From Elusimicrobiota bacterium (lineage in GTDB: Bacteria; Elusimicrobiota; Elusimicrobia; JACQPE01), in assembly GCA_016205025.1 (NCBI GenBank), contig JACQJO010000081.1, positions 1 through 38,745 on the forward strand: a stretch of 38,745 bases of DNA, in the 5' to 3' direction. Shown here piece by piece: positions 15,710 to 24,631 of this stretch. The notes under the pieces were generated by a model. It was not told where the DNA came from and ran no database searches. It saw nothing but the letters and a program-made list of their open reading frames with translations. The position numbers were made by a program, and so were the translations under genes. The first letter of the stretch is position 1, and every line of letters begins with the position of its first letter.

Positions 15710-16674
15710 CCGTTTTAGTTACCGGCGGCGCGGGTTATGTGGGCTCGGTTTTAACGGGCCTCCTTCTGGAAAAGGGCTGCAAAGCCCGCGTCTTAGACGC
15801 GCTTTTACACGGCGGCCAGGCGCTTTTGGGCGCGTGGGGAAACCCTAATTTTGATTTTGTCCGCGGCGATATCCGGGACATTCGTTTAGTTGAGCAGTGT
15901 TTAGAGGGCGTTGATGCCGTGGTGCATTTAGCCGCCATTGTGGGGGATCCGGCCTGCGCGCGAGAGCCTGACACGGCCCGCGCGGTGAACCTGGGAGCTT
16001 CTTTAGAATTATGGAAAGCGTCGCAACGCCAAGGAGTGCCAAGATTTATTTTTGCTTCCACCTGCAGCAACTACGGGCGCATGAACGATTCCTCGAAATA
16101 TGTCGATGAGACATCGGAGCTTCGGCCTGTTTCGCTTTATGCCGAAACCAAGGTGGCCGTGGAGAACGCCATTTTAAAATCTTATCCGGAAGGCCGCACT
16201 AGCCCTACAATTTTGCGCTTCGCGACCGTTTTCGGGGTTTCTCCGAGAATGCGTTTTGATTTGACGGTTAATGAGTTCGTGGCCAAAATGATCTTAGAGA
16301 AGAATCTGACTGTTTTTGGGGAGCAGTTTTGGCGGCCCTATATTCACGTTAAAGACGTGGCGCGCGCTGTGACCGGCATCCTGGAATCTCCTCTGGAAAG
16401 CGTGGGAGGCCGTGTTTTTAATGTCGGCTCGACCCAGGAAAATTATCAGAAAAAACAGTTAGTTGACTTAATCCAGCCGTATGCTCCTCAAGCGCGCATT
16501 AGTTATGTTCACAAGCAAGAGGATCCGAGGGACTACCGGGTTTCTTTTGAGCGGATCGCGTCTGATTTAGGCTTTAAGCCTCTTTATACCGTCGAAGACG
16601 GCATCCGGCAGGTGGCTGATTTAGTCAACAGCGGCTTAGTGACCGATCCCAATAAGCCTGAATACCAGAATTAA
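15706..16674 (+). CDS. NAD-dependent sugar epimerase/dehydratase (first)
   Basis: A 322-residue extended SDR. The cofactor motif TGGAGYVGSVL starts at residue 6. The active site reads FASTCSNYG for the Ser/Thr region and YAETK for the Tyr-Lys pair. The C-terminal region DYRVSFERIASDLGFKP, which precedes an extended-SDR tail, resembles epimerases found in nucleotide-sugar clusters. It is not a close fit to the LegB 4,6-dehydratase pattern, whose Rossmann motif is normally TGADGFIGSHL. It is closely related in wording to the epimerase at 23630 (shared RGDIRDI/KGDIRDI, SPRMRFDLTVN/SPRTRLDLTVN), so the two are probably paralogues. The substrate is unknown. Confidence 0.82.
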   Translation: MTVLVTGGAGYVGSVLTGLLLEKGCKARVLDALLHGGQALLGAWGNPNFDFVRGDIRDIRLVEQCLEGVDAVVHLAAIVGDPACAREPDTARAVNLGASLELWKASQRQGVPRFIFASTCSNYGRMNDSSKYVDETSELRPVSLYAETKVAVENAILKSYPEGRTSPTILRFATVFGVSPRMRFDLTVNEFVAKMILEKNLTVFGEQFWRPYIHVKDVARAVTGILESPLESVGGRVFNVGSTQENYQKKQLVDLIQPYAPQARISYVHKQEDPRDYRVSFERIASDLGFKPLYTVEDGIRQVADLVNSGLVTDPNKPEYQN

Positions 16675-16686
16675 CCGTTTTTTTAA

Positions 16687-17877
16687 ATGACCACAGCGAT
16701 CATTGACGCGAAAAGAAACAGCGTGCCCCTTAGCGTGCCTCATCTCAACGGCAATGAATGGGCCTACGTTAAGGAGTGCCTGGACACAAACTGGGTTTCA
16801 TCGGCGGGTCCGTTTGTGGATCGTTTTGAACAAACCATGGCGGCCCGCACGCAAGCTCAATATGCCGTCGCCACCTCCAGCGGAACGGCAGCTCTGCACA
16901 CCGCGCTTTTGGTGGCTGGGGTAGCACCCCATGACGAGGTTCTTGTTTCCGCGCTCACTTTTATCGCGCCGGTTAACGCTATTCGTTATGCCGGCGCCCA
17001 TCCGGTCTTGGTAGACGCTGATCCTAAGACTTGGCAGATGGACGCGGCCATGGTGATAGATTTTTTGGATCACGCATGCCGTTTCGACAATGGCCATTTG
17101 TTTAACAAAGCCACGGGCCGCAGGGTTAAAGCCATTATGCCTGTTCATATTCTCGGACACCCTGTGGATATGGATCCTATTTTGGCATCCGCGCGCCGCT
17201 ATAACCTTGTGGTCATTGAGGACGCCTCGGAGAGTCTCGGGGCAACCTATAAGAATCGACCCGTCGGACACCTGGGCGATATCGGCTGTTTTAGTTTTAA
17301 CGGCAATAAAATCGTCACTTCCGGCGGCGGAGGCATGATCGTGACCGACAATGAAACCTGGAGCCGCAAGGCCAGGTACCTAACCACTCAAGCCAAGGAT
17401 GACCCGGTTGAATTTGTTCATCGCGAGATCGGATACAACTACCGCCTGACCAATATCCAGGCGGCCCTCGGCTGCGCCCAGTTGGAGCAGCTGGACTCCT
17501 ATGTGGCGGCCAAGCGCAGGATCGCGGCGGCTTATGCCCGCGCGTTTCAAGATATCGCCGGCATTCACCTGATGCCCGAGGCATCCTGGGCTTTTAGCGC
17601 CTTTTGGCTGTTCACTCTGTTTGTTGACCCAAAAATTTATGGAATGGACAGCCGCCGGTTGATGGCCGAATTGCAAAAATTAGGCATTGAAAGCCGCCCA
17701 TTGTGGCAGCCAATATCCCAGAGCCCAGCCCATTGCGGCAGCCAGGTTTTGGCAACGGAGGCAGCGCAGCGGCTCTATGAACATTGCTTGAGCATCCCCT
17801 CATCCGTTGGCTTAGATGACGCTAGCCAGCGCCGCGTTATCCAAGCCATCATCCGCTCCTCGGGCCTTAACACCTAA
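16687..17877 (+). CDS. DegT-family PLP aminotransferase, LegC-like
   Basis: A 396-residue sugar aminotransferase. The PLP lysine is K208 in SFNGNKIVTSGGGGM, a wording shared with LegC-type enzymes that aminate UDP- or GDP-linked 4-keto-6-deoxy-N-acetylglucosamine. Other family motifs are ATSSGTAALHTAL, DEVLVSALTFIAPVNAI, MPVHILGHPVDM and IEDASESLG. The C-terminal substrate loop ends with SIPSSVGL. In the legionaminate pathway this step follows the LegB dehydratase, for which no convincing gene is visible here. Twelve bases separate it from the preceding epimerase, and the ABC exporter begins 4 bases after its stop. Confidence 0.88.
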   Translation: MTTAIIDAKRNSVPLSVPHLNGNEWAYVKECLDTNWVSSAGPFVDRFEQTMAARTQAQYAVATSSGTAALHTALLVAGVAPHDEVLVSALTFIAPVNAIRYAGAHPVLVDADPKTWQMDAAMVIDFLDHACRFDNGHLFNKATGRRVKAIMPVHILGHPVDMDPILASARRYNLVVIEDASESLGATYKNRPVGHLGDIGCFSFNGNKIVTSGGGGMIVTDNETWSRKARYLTTQAKDDPVEFVHREIGYNYRLTNIQAALGCAQLEQLDSYVAAKRRIAAAYARAFQDIAGIHLMPEASWAFSAFWLFTLFVDPKIYGMDSRRLMAELQKLGIESRPLWQPISQSPAHCGSQVLATEAAQRLYEHCLSIPSSVGLDDASQRRVIQAIIRSSGLNT

Positions 17878-17881
17878 GCTG

Positions 17882-19645
17882 ATGAGCACCATTTTCAAGG
17901 TTTTCTTTTTTTTCAGCAAAAAAGAAAAATTTCAGATGTTGGGCTTAATTTTTCTTATGTTTATCGGAGCGGGCCTGGAGGTTTTTGGCATCGGGCTTAT
18001 CCTGCCCTTAGTAGCGCTGCTGAAGAATCCCGCGGTCATCGAAAGTCATGAAATAGCCCGCTGGTTTTATAACGCCTCCGGCGCGGCCTCGCCCAAAGAG
18101 TTCATTGTTTTTGCGGTCATCGGGTTGCTCGTTTTTAATATCGTTAAAAATATTTACATGTTTTCTTTGTTTTCGCTTCAATACAAGTTCGGCTACGGCA
18201 TCCAGATCGCTTTATCAAAACGGCTGTTCCGGGCCTATATGCATGCCCCGTACACGTTTCATTTGCAGCGTAATTCAGCGCAGTTGCAAAGCAACGTCAT
18301 TGACCGGGTTTTGGGCGTGCTCACAGGAGCCATCTTTCCCTTTCTAATGCTGATGTCGGAGTCTTTGGTTATGGGCACCTTTTTAGCCATGTTGCTGGCC
18401 ATGCAGCCGGCAACCGCCTTGGCTGTTTTCACGGTGATTGGACTGACCGCCTGCGCATTTTTTTATTCCGTGCGCAGAAAACTCGAAGAGTTGGGAAAAA
18501 TTCAGGTCGAGCGCAATGAGCGCATCATTAAATGGGTTAACCAGGGCTTAGGCGGCATCAAGGACGCCAAAGTGCTCGGGCGTGAAGAATTTTTTGTTGA
18601 CGCCTTGGGCGAGAATATGTTTTGGTTTTCAAGAGCCCAGAGCCGTTTTGGCATCATCAACCAATCGCCGAGATTTTTTATAGAAACCTTGGCCATCATT
18701 GCCATGCTGGTCATTGTGTCCGCGATCTTAGTCCAGGGCTATGAGGCGGAATTCTTGCTCTCCGCCCTAGCTTTGTTTGCCGCATCGGCTTTTCGTTTGT
18801 TGCCGTCTATCAATAGGATCGTGGCGGCGTTGGCCGGTTTGCGTCATTGCACGGCGGCGGTCAACGCGGTGTACCAAGACCTAGTGCTCCTTGAGGAGAA
18901 AAGAACGGGCCCGACCTTCGCGGCGCCCATTAAATCCGCGTTTAATCGTTCCATCGAATTAAAAAATATTTCTTACCAATACCCGGCGACGGCTAAGCCC
19001 GCGATTGCCGGCATCTCGTTGACCATTGCCAAGGGGCAGTCGGTGGGTTTTGTGGGCCCCTCCGGTGCGGGCAAAACAACGCTGATCGATCTTTTCCTCG
19101 GCCTGCTTTATCCCACGCAAGGAGAGATTTTGGCCGACGGCGTCACTATCCATTCTCATTTGGCGGGCTGGCAGCGCAATGTCGGGTATATTGCGCAAAC
19201 GATTTATCTTTGTGACGACACCATCAGGCGCAATATCGCATTCGGACTGCCCGACCATCAAATCAAGGAAGATGAGGTTCGATCCGCCCTGGAGGCGGCC
19301 CAGCTTCGGGATTTGGTGGATCAATTGCCCAATGGGTTGGATACCGTTGTGGGCGAACGCGGCGTGCGCCTTTCGGGCGGAGAGAGGCAGCGCATCGGGA
19401 TCGCGCGAGCCTTGTATCACAATCCGGATATTTTGGTTTTAGATGAAGCCACCTCTTCGCTTGATTACGCCACGGAGCGCGAAGTGACCACAGCCATTGA
19501 CCGTTTAAGCGGCTACAAAACCCTTATTATCATTGCTCACCGGTTCTCCACGGTTAAAGGCTGCGATGAGATTTATTCCCTGCGCGCCGGCGGCTTGATC
19601 GGCAAGGTGAGCTATGATGAATTAACCGCAGAAGTAAATAAATGA
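17882..19645 (+). CDS. ABC exporter, PglK/MsbA-like lipid-linked glycan flippase
   Basis: A 587-residue half-transporter with membrane and ATPase domains fused. Several hydrophobic segments lie in the first ~310 residues (LGLIFLMFIGAGLEVFGIG, FIVFAVIGLLVFNIV, LAIIAMLVIVSAILV). The nucleotide-binding domain has Walker A GPSGAGKTT near residue 391, signature LSGGERQR near 498, and Walker B ILVLDEATSSLD. Overall it resembles PglK, which flips undecaprenyl-linked oligosaccharide for protein glycosylation, more than a peptide exporter. The start is ATG 17882; a longer frame upstream merely overlaps the aminotransferase. It is the only membrane transport gene seen in the window. A 107-base gap follows with no convincing terminator. 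Confidence 0.87.
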   Translation: MSTIFKVFFFFSKKEKFQMLGLIFLMFIGAGLEVFGIGLILPLVALLKNPAVIESHEIARWFYNASGAASPKEFIVFAVIGLLVFNIVKNIYMFSLFSLQYKFGYGIQIALSKRLFRAYMHAPYTFHLQRNSAQLQSNVIDRVLGVLTGAIFPFLMLMSESLVMGTFLAMLLAMQPATALAVFTVIGLTACAFFYSVRRKLEELGKIQVERNERIIKWVNQGLGGIKDAKVLGREEFFVDALGENMFWFSRAQSRFGIINQSPRFFIETLAIIAMLVIVSAILVQGYEAEFLLSALALFAASAFRLLPSINRIVAALAGLRHCTAAVNAVYQDLVLLEEKRTGPTFAAPIKSAFNRSIELKNISYQYPATAKPAIAGISLTIAKGQSVGFVGPSGAGKTTLIDLFLGLLYPTQGEILADGVTIHSHLAGWQRNVGYIAQTIYLCDDTIRRNIAFGLPDHQIKEDEVRSALEAAQLRDLVDQLPNGLDTVVGERGVRLSGGERQRIGIARALYHNPDILVLDEATSSLDYATEREVTTAIDRLSGYKTLIIIAHRFSTVKGCDEIYSLRAGGLIGKVSYDELTAEVNK

Positions 19646-19752
19646 CCCGCCGTTTATCCGGCGCAAGCAGTTTTTTAACCGCAACGGAGCTTTTAAGGGC
19701 CATAATTTTATAAACTTGGTGTCGATTTAACTGGTGATACGCGGGTATTTTA

Positions 19753-20397
19753 ATGGGCATAGTTAAGACAACCAACCGGGCCGTTTCTCACTCGGAACAT
19801 TACCTTCAACAAGCATCCGAAATCGCACGGATGATTGACCATGAGGCCGTGGAAAGAATCGCGAACAGTTTGGTTCAGCTGCGCGCTCGCGCGGGAAGGC
19901 TTTTTTTCTTGGGAGTCGGGGGCAGCGCCGCCAATTGCGCTCACGCGGTCAACGATTTTCGAAAGTTGGCCGGCATCGAAACGTACAGCCCGTGCGACAA
20001 TGTCGCCGAGTTGACAGCTCGAACCAATGACGAGGGCTGGGAAACAGTTTTTGAAGCCTGGCTTAAAACCAGCCGCGCTAACGACAAAGACGCCCTCTTT
20101 GTGCTTTCAGTCGGCGGCGGTTCGGCCGAACGTAAAGTGAGCGTCAATATTGTGCGCGCGCTTGATGAAGCCAAGCGCCGCGGCTTAAAAATTTACGGAA
20201 TTGTGGGGCGCGATGGCGGTTACACCAAACGCGTCGGCGATGAGGTGGTTGTCGTCCCAACGGTTGACCAGGCTCATGTCACTCCTCACGCGGAGGCGTT
20301 CCAGGCGGTCATTTGGCACGGCCTGGTTTGCCACCCAAAGCTCATGATTCAAGAAAACAAGTGGGAAGGCCTGGCGGCCAAAGGGTCATCCAATTAA
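19753..20397 (+). CDS. SIS-domain sugar-phosphate isomerase, GmhA-like
   Basis: A 214-residue SIS-domain protein. The fold signature FFLGVGGSAANCAHAVNDFRK around residues 50-70 and the phosphate-binding LSVGGGSAERKVSVNIVRAL are present, and the end HVTPHAEAFQAVIWHGLV carries the GmhA-type active-site histidine region. GmhA converts sedoheptulose-7-phosphate into D-glycero-manno-heptose-7-phosphate. The next gene is a GmhB-like phosphatase and an HldE-like gene is nearby, which supports heptose metabolism. It starts after the longest gap in the first two thirds of the array, so it may have its own promoter, but no convincing -35/-10 pair is visible and the ribosome site is weak. Confidence 0.85.
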   Translation: MGIVKTTNRAVSHSEHYLQQASEIARMIDHEAVERIANSLVQLRARAGRLFFLGVGGSAANCAHAVNDFRKLAGIETYSPCDNVAELTARTNDEGWETVFEAWLKTSRANDKDALFVLSVGGGSAERKVSVNIVRALDEAKRRGLKIYGIVGRDGGYTKRVGDEVVVVPTVDQAHVTPHAEAFQAVIWHGLVCHPKLMIQENKWEGLAAKGSSN

Positions 20398-20969
20398 TGA
20401 AACGGGCGGCTTTTTTGGATCGCGACGGCGTGATCACCAAATCGGTGATCAGAAACGGCAAGCATTGCGCGCCCTTTTCACTCGAAGAGTTTGAACTGAT
20501 TGGGGACGCTTCTGAAGGAATAACAGTCTTAAAGAAAGCCGGTTTAAATGTGGTGGTGGTGACCAACCAGCCGGATGTGGGCAAGGGCGAAGTGGCTAAA
20601 GACGTGGTTGAAGCCATGCACGAACGTTTGCGCGCCCAGGCTCCTCTTGATGACATCAAAGTTTGTTTTCACACGAATGCCGATCAATGCGAATGCCGCA
20701 AGCCTAAGCCGGGCATGCTGCGCCAGGCGGCCAAGGAAATGAATATTGATTTAAGCCGTTCTTTCATGGTGGGCGACCGGTGGAGCGATATGGAAGCGGG
20801 CCGCGCCGCCGGGTGCTTCACGATTTTAATCGGAGATGGTTACGGAGAAAAATTTTCGATCAATCCCGACATGAAAGCAGCGTCGTTATGGGAGGCTAGT
20901 CAAATAATGTTATCATCCCTATCCGTTTCTTTCCAACCCAATAGCCCAAGAGTAGATTGGCGGCAATGA
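20397..20969 (+). CDS. HAD-family heptose-bisphosphate phosphatase, GmhB-like
   Basis: A 190-residue HAD phosphatase. The nucleophile motif FLDRDGVIT has D8 and D10, VVTNQPDVGKG is motif II, the zinc-type cluster appears as CFHTNADQCECRKPKPGM, and MVGDRWSDMEAGRAAG is motif IV. This combination is characteristic of GmhB, which removes the C7 phosphate from heptose-1,7-bisphosphate. ATG 20397 overlaps the isomerase stop by one base (TAATG); the longer upstream frame has no family match. The last ~25 residues (SSLSVSFQPNSPRVDWRQ) are not conserved. Its stop overlaps the radical SAM start as ATGA. Confidence 0.88.
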   Translation: MKRAAFLDRDGVITKSVIRNGKHCAPFSLEEFELIGDASEGITVLKKAGLNVVVVTNQPDVGKGEVAKDVVEAMHERLRAQAPLDDIKVCFHTNADQCECRKPKPGMLRQAAKEMNIDLSRSFMVGDRWSDMEAGRAAGCFTILIGDGYGEKFSINPDMKAASLWEASQIMLSSLSVSFQPNSPRVDWRQ

Positions 20970-22909
20970 TTGTTGAGGATAAAATTTTTGCGCCCAATAC
21001 AGAGTTAATCAATTTCCTGGCGTCATTCACGGAGCGAATCGACTTTTCACGCAAGATTGTCTTAATTCACTGCCCAACTTTTAACTTTGAAACTTTTCAG
21101 CCTGAAGTTTTACGTAACAGGGGTTACTATGCGTATCCCCCGCGAGCCCTGCAATGCCTGGCTGCGGCCGTAGCAGACATGGGCGTGAAGGCCGATATCT
21201 TGGATTTAAACTATCTTTTACTTAAAAAATTAATGTCCTTGGATTTAAGCTCCCCGGTTAACCTTTACGATATGCTTACAGGCGTTGTTGACGCGTATTT
21301 TAAAAATAATCCCGGTACCAATATTTTTGGCGTATCCACCGGCGTTATTGTTCCAAATATTTTTTTAGCCGCCCGGCACCCTTTCTTGGAGGTTTTAAAA
21401 CATCTTAAAAATAATTATCAAGGACTTATACTTGCAGGGGGACCGTGTGCGACGATTGAAGCCAAGAATTTAGTGGAAGGCCGCTGGGCGCACGCCGTCT
21501 TTAAGGGAGAAGCCGAGGATCGCTTGTGCTACCTTTTGAGGCTGCTATTTGGCGAGCAAGACCTGCAACCTTATTCGGGAATTTGTTTTCTTGATGGTGG
21601 TAATTATGCTGAAACGGCTGGGTCCAATGCCATGGTGGATTTTGGACGAAGCATCATTGATACTTACCAGACCGTAAGAGTTGAGGAATACCATAAAGTA
21701 GGATGTTTGAGCCCGTTTTCTCGAATGGTAGGGCCAGATGAGCCCTTTGCAACTATTCAGCTTATCCGTGGATGCAGGATGCGCTGTTCTTTTTGTGGGT
21801 TAACTCAATATCGAGGCAGCAATAAAGTTTGCTGTTACCCTTCCGATCTGTTATTTAAGGAGATCGAGTTCCTTGTCAAAGAGAGGGGCATAAAACATCT
21901 CTCTTGGGTTGACGAAGATTTGTTGGCTGACCGGCAGGCGTTTGCCGAAATCCTTAGGCGGATAATAGATGCCCATTTTGATATCACATGGTCGGCGCCC
22001 ATCGGGATCATAGCTGTTTTCCTTGATGATGAAATTTTGCGATTAATGGCGCAATCCGGCTGTATAGGATTTCGCATAGGCATCGAATCAGGTAATGAGG
22101 AAATTCTGTTAAAAATTAAAAAACCGGCAACAAAAAAAGGCCTAAGGGCAATTTCTCAAAGGCTTCAATCCCACCCGGAGTTTTTTGTTTGCGGATTGTA
22201 TATGCTGGGGTTTGAGGGTGAAACGTACGGACAGATGTTTGATACTTTTAAATTCGCCCTTGAGATGGACCTTTCCTGGGCGCACTGCACGGTGTATCAA
22301 GAAATAAAAGGGGCCGAATCCAGCGCTGTTGCTTGCGAAGAAAACAAAGCAATGAAAAAGGCGGGTTGCCGCGACTGGTTGCCATCCGCGCAAAAAATAA
22401 TCGGAAGTTCAAAAATTATTTCTGTCTCACGGAAAAATTTAACAGCGCGAGAGGTTTTTGGGTTGCCATTAGCCTCTATTCATGATCCTGCAATAAGGCA
22501 AGACTTATGGTTTGCCTTCAATCTTGTCGTCAACTATATGTGCAACAAGAACCTTCGCCCGGGTGAGAACGTGGATCATTTTATACGTTGGACATCGGGC
22601 CTTCAGGCAACATACTCTGATCACCCGGTGATTAGTTTATTTTTAAGCTTGGCCTTTCTTGTCAGGGGCGATAAATCCCAGGCAGATACCCAATTTAAGC
22701 GGACTTTATGTAATTTGGAAAAATCGGAAACTTGGCTTAGCCGGTTCGGGGCGTATGACTTAAATAAGATCATCGAAGCGTATCCTTTGAACGGTGGAAC
22801 CGTTTCGGATTTTCTTTTAGATGTTGTCAAGGGATATCAACCGCCGTTTTCAGTAGATGGATACCGCCGGCCGGCGGTATTTTCGGGGGCACATGTCCGC
22901 CTTAACTGA
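20966..22909 (+). CDS. Radical SAM protein with B12-binding-like N-terminal domain (second)
   Basis: A 647-residue protein. Residues ~50-180 resemble a cobalamin-binding domain (YPPRALQCLAAAVADMGVKADILDLN, GLILAGGPCATIEAKN). The 4Fe-4S motif is CRMRCSFC with C270, C274 and C277. Barrel motifs DEDLLADRQ and FRIGIESGNEEIL follow, with a helical tail of ~200 residues. Only weak similarity to the first radical SAM gene is visible. By eye the DNA is more AT-rich than its neighbours, with runs of A and T, so it may have a different history. It splits the heptose-type genes: GmhB-like before, transaldolase after, both overlapping it. Reaction unknown; a C-methylation or epimerisation of the heptose is possible. 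Confidence 0.8.
   Translation: MIVEDKIFAPNTELINFLASFTERIDFSRKIVLIHCPTFNFETFQPEVLRNRGYYAYPPRALQCLAAAVADMGVKADILDLNYLLLKKLMSLDLSSPVNLYDMLTGVVDAYFKNNPGTNIFGVSTGVIVPNIFLAARHPFLEVLKHLKNNYQGLILAGGPCATIEAKNLVEGRWAHAVFKGEAEDRLCYLLRLLFGEQDLQPYSGICFLDGGNYAETAGSNAMVDFGRSIIDTYQTVRVEEYHKVGCLSPFSRMVGPDEPFATIQLIRGCRMRCSFCGLTQYRGSNKVCCYPSDLLFKEIEFLVKERGIKHLSWVDEDLLADRQAFAEILRRIIDAHFDITWSAPIGIIAVFLDDEILRLMAQSGCIGFRIGIESGNEEILLKIKKPATKKGLRAISQRLQSHPEFFVCGLYMLGFEGETYGQMFDTFKFALEMDLSWAHCTVYQEIKGAESSAVACEENKAMKKAGCRDWLPSAQKIIGSSKIISVSRKNLTAREVFGLPLASIHDPAIRQDLWFAFNLVVNYMCNKNLRPGENVDHFIRWTSGLQATYSDHPVISLFLSLAFLVRGDKSQADTQFKRTLCNLEKSETWLSRFGAYDLNKIIEAYPLNGGTVSDFLLDVVKGYQPPFSVDGYRRPAVFSGAHVRLN
22861..22880. repeat. 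Perfect 20-bp palindrome followed by a short T run
   Basis: ATACCGCCGG is followed directly by its own reverse complement, then TTTTC. It lies in the last codons of the second radical SAM gene, 12 bases before the transaldolase start codon. Folded, it would give an 8-bp stem with a GGCC loop, which could slow ribosomes or act as a weak terminator or processing site. Confidence 0.6.
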
Positions 22910-23633
22910 TTTGAGCGTCAAGATTTTTGCCGACGGAGCCGACTTGGCCGGCATTTCGGCCATGGCTAAAAACCCTTTCATCAAAGGGTTCACGACCAAC
23001 CCAACCTTAATGCGTAAAGCCAATGTTGCCGATTACCGGGCTTTTGCGTTAGACGTCGTCAGGGTGGTTGGCGACCTGCCGGTTTCCTTTGAGGTTTTTT
23101 CGGATGATTTTGAGGAAATGGAAGATCAGGCCAACGAAATCGCGCGCTGGGGCAAGAATATTTATGTCAAGGTTCCGGTTACTAACACGCGCGGCGAGTT
23201 CGCCGGTGAGCTGATCCGGCGTCTTTCGCGCCAAGGCGTTAAACTTAACGTCACCGCTTTGATGACGCCCGGACAGGTAGCGCAAGTGGCTGATTGCCTA
23301 TGGCCTAAAACCGACGCTTGTATTTCCGTTTTCGCCGGGCGCGTTGCCGATACCGGACGCGACCCGGTACCCTTAATGAAAGAGTGCGTTGATTTATTGG
23401 CGCCTTATCCCAAAGCGGAGCTTATTTGGGCCAGTCCGCGGGAACTTTTAAACATTGTTCACGCCGATTCCATTGGCTGTCATATCATAACGGTCACCAA
23501 TGATTTATTGGCCAAATTGCCTCTTTTTGGCAAGGATCTGTTAACTTATTCTTTGGAAACGGTGGAGATGTTCCGTCGTGATGCTGTTAAGGCAGGTTTT
23601 AACATTGATCTGCCGCAAAGGAGCCGTCTATGA
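22893..23633 (+). CDS. Small transaldolase/fructose-6-phosphate aldolase-family protein
   Basis: A 246-residue class I aldolase of the short transaldolase group: KIFADGADLAGI at the start, FTTNPTLMRKA near residues 33-43, IYVKVPVTNT with the Schiff-base lysine K93, VKLNVTALMT and ISVFAGRVADTGRDP. Family members exchange dihydroxyacetone units between sugar phosphates; next to GmhA/GmhB/HldE-like genes it could make or remodel a seven- or eight-carbon ketose phosphate. The start is ATG 22893, giving a 17-base overlap with the radical SAM gene; the frame upstream of it is not conserved. Its stop overlaps the next gene as ATGA. Confidence 0.86.
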   Translation: MSALTDLSVKIFADGADLAGISAMAKNPFIKGFTTNPTLMRKANVADYRAFALDVVRVVGDLPVSFEVFSDDFEEMEDQANEIARWGKNIYVKVPVTNTRGEFAGELIRRLSRQGVKLNVTALMTPGQVAQVADCLWPKTDACISVFAGRVADTGRDPVPLMKECVDLLAPYPKAELIWASPRELLNIVHADSIGCHIITVTNDLLAKLPLFGKDLLTYSLETVEMFRRDAVKAGFNIDLPQRSRL

Positions 23634-24631
23634 CCAAGAAGGTTTTTGTCACCGGCGGAGCGGGATACGTCGGCTGCGTTCTGGTGCCTAAACTCCTAAA
23701 TGTGGGTTACGAGGTCGTGGTTTATGATTTGATGTTATTCGGGTACGATGGGCTGCCTTCTCATCCCAATCTTAAAGTGCTCAAAGGCGACATTCGGGAC
23801 ATCCCTTCATTCTCGGCGGCCGTGGCCGGCGCTCACAGCGTTATTCATTTGGCCTGTATTTCTAATGACCCCAGTTTTGAGTTGGATTCGGCTTTAAGCA
23901 AATCCATTAATTACGACTGTTTTGAGCCGATGGTTGTTGCCTGCAAAGCGGCCGGCGTCAAGCGTTTTATTTATGCTTCCACCAGTTCGGTTTATGGCGT
24001 CAGCGACGCGCCCGAGGTGACAGAAACGCATCCCCTTGTCCCGTTGACCGATTACAATAAGTACAAGGGGCTTTGCGAGCCGGTTCTTTTGCGCTACCAA
24101 TCCCCGGATTTCACAACGGTCATCATACGCCCGGCCACTGTGTGCGGTTATTCCCCCCGCACCAGGCTGGACCTGACAGTCAACATTCTGACCAATTTAG
24201 CCGTCAATAAGGGCCAGATTACGGTTTACGGCGGCTCCCAGAAGCGCCCCAATATCCATGTCGATGACATCTCGGATTTGTATGTTCAGTTGCTTGAACT
24301 GCCTGGTTATCTGATAGCGGGAGAAACTTTTAACGCCGGATACCAGAATCACACGGTCGCCCAATTAGCCGAAATCGTGCGCTCCGTGGTGGAGCGCGAG
24401 ATGCCGGAGAGGGCTCCCATCCAGGTCGTCACCAGCCCCAGTAATGACTTACGGTCCTATCACGTCACTTCCCGCAAGATCAAAGAACGCTTGGGCTACG
24501 AACCTAAAAGATCCATCGAAGACGCGGTGCAAGATTTGTGCGCCGCCTTTAAGGCCGGCAAGCTCCCCAATAGCTTGAACGAAGACAATTACGTTAACGT
24601 TAAAGCGGTCAAGAAAGCCGGTTTAAAGTGA
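23630..24631 (+). CDS. NAD-dependent sugar epimerase/dehydratase (second)
   Basis: A 333-residue extended SDR with VFVTGGAGYVGCVL at the N-terminus, KGDIRDIPSF, FIYASTSSVYG and YNKYK as the Tyr-Lys pair, then RPATVCGYSPRTRLDLTVNIL. It resembles the epimerase at 15706 in several blocks. Proteins of this type occur in heptose and deoxysugar loci. The missing aspartate or arginine specificity residues cannot be judged without alignment, so the substrate stays open; a nucleotide-activated heptose is the contextual candidate. It is coupled on both sides by start-stop overlaps. Confidence 0.83.
   Translation: MTKKVFVTGGAGYVGCVLVPKLLNVGYEVVVYDLMLFGYDGLPSHPNLKVLKGDIRDIPSFSAAVAGAHSVIHLACISNDPSFELDSALSKSINYDCFEPMVVACKAAGVKRFIYASTSSVYGVSDAPEVTETHPLVPLTDYNKYKGLCEPVLLRYQSPDFTTVIIRPATVCGYSPRTRLDLTVNILTNLAVNKGQITVYGGSQKRPNIHVDDISDLYVQLLELPGYLIAGETFNAGYQNHTVAQLAEIVRSVVEREMPERAPIQVVTSPSNDLRSYHVTSRKIKERLGYEPKRSIEDAVQDLCAAFKAGKLPNSLNEDNYVNVKAVKKAGLK

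Noticed and set aside
19646..19680. Rho-independent terminator after the ABC exporter
   Set aside because: The CGCCG/CGGCG stem is only five base pairs and the T run starts seven bases after it.
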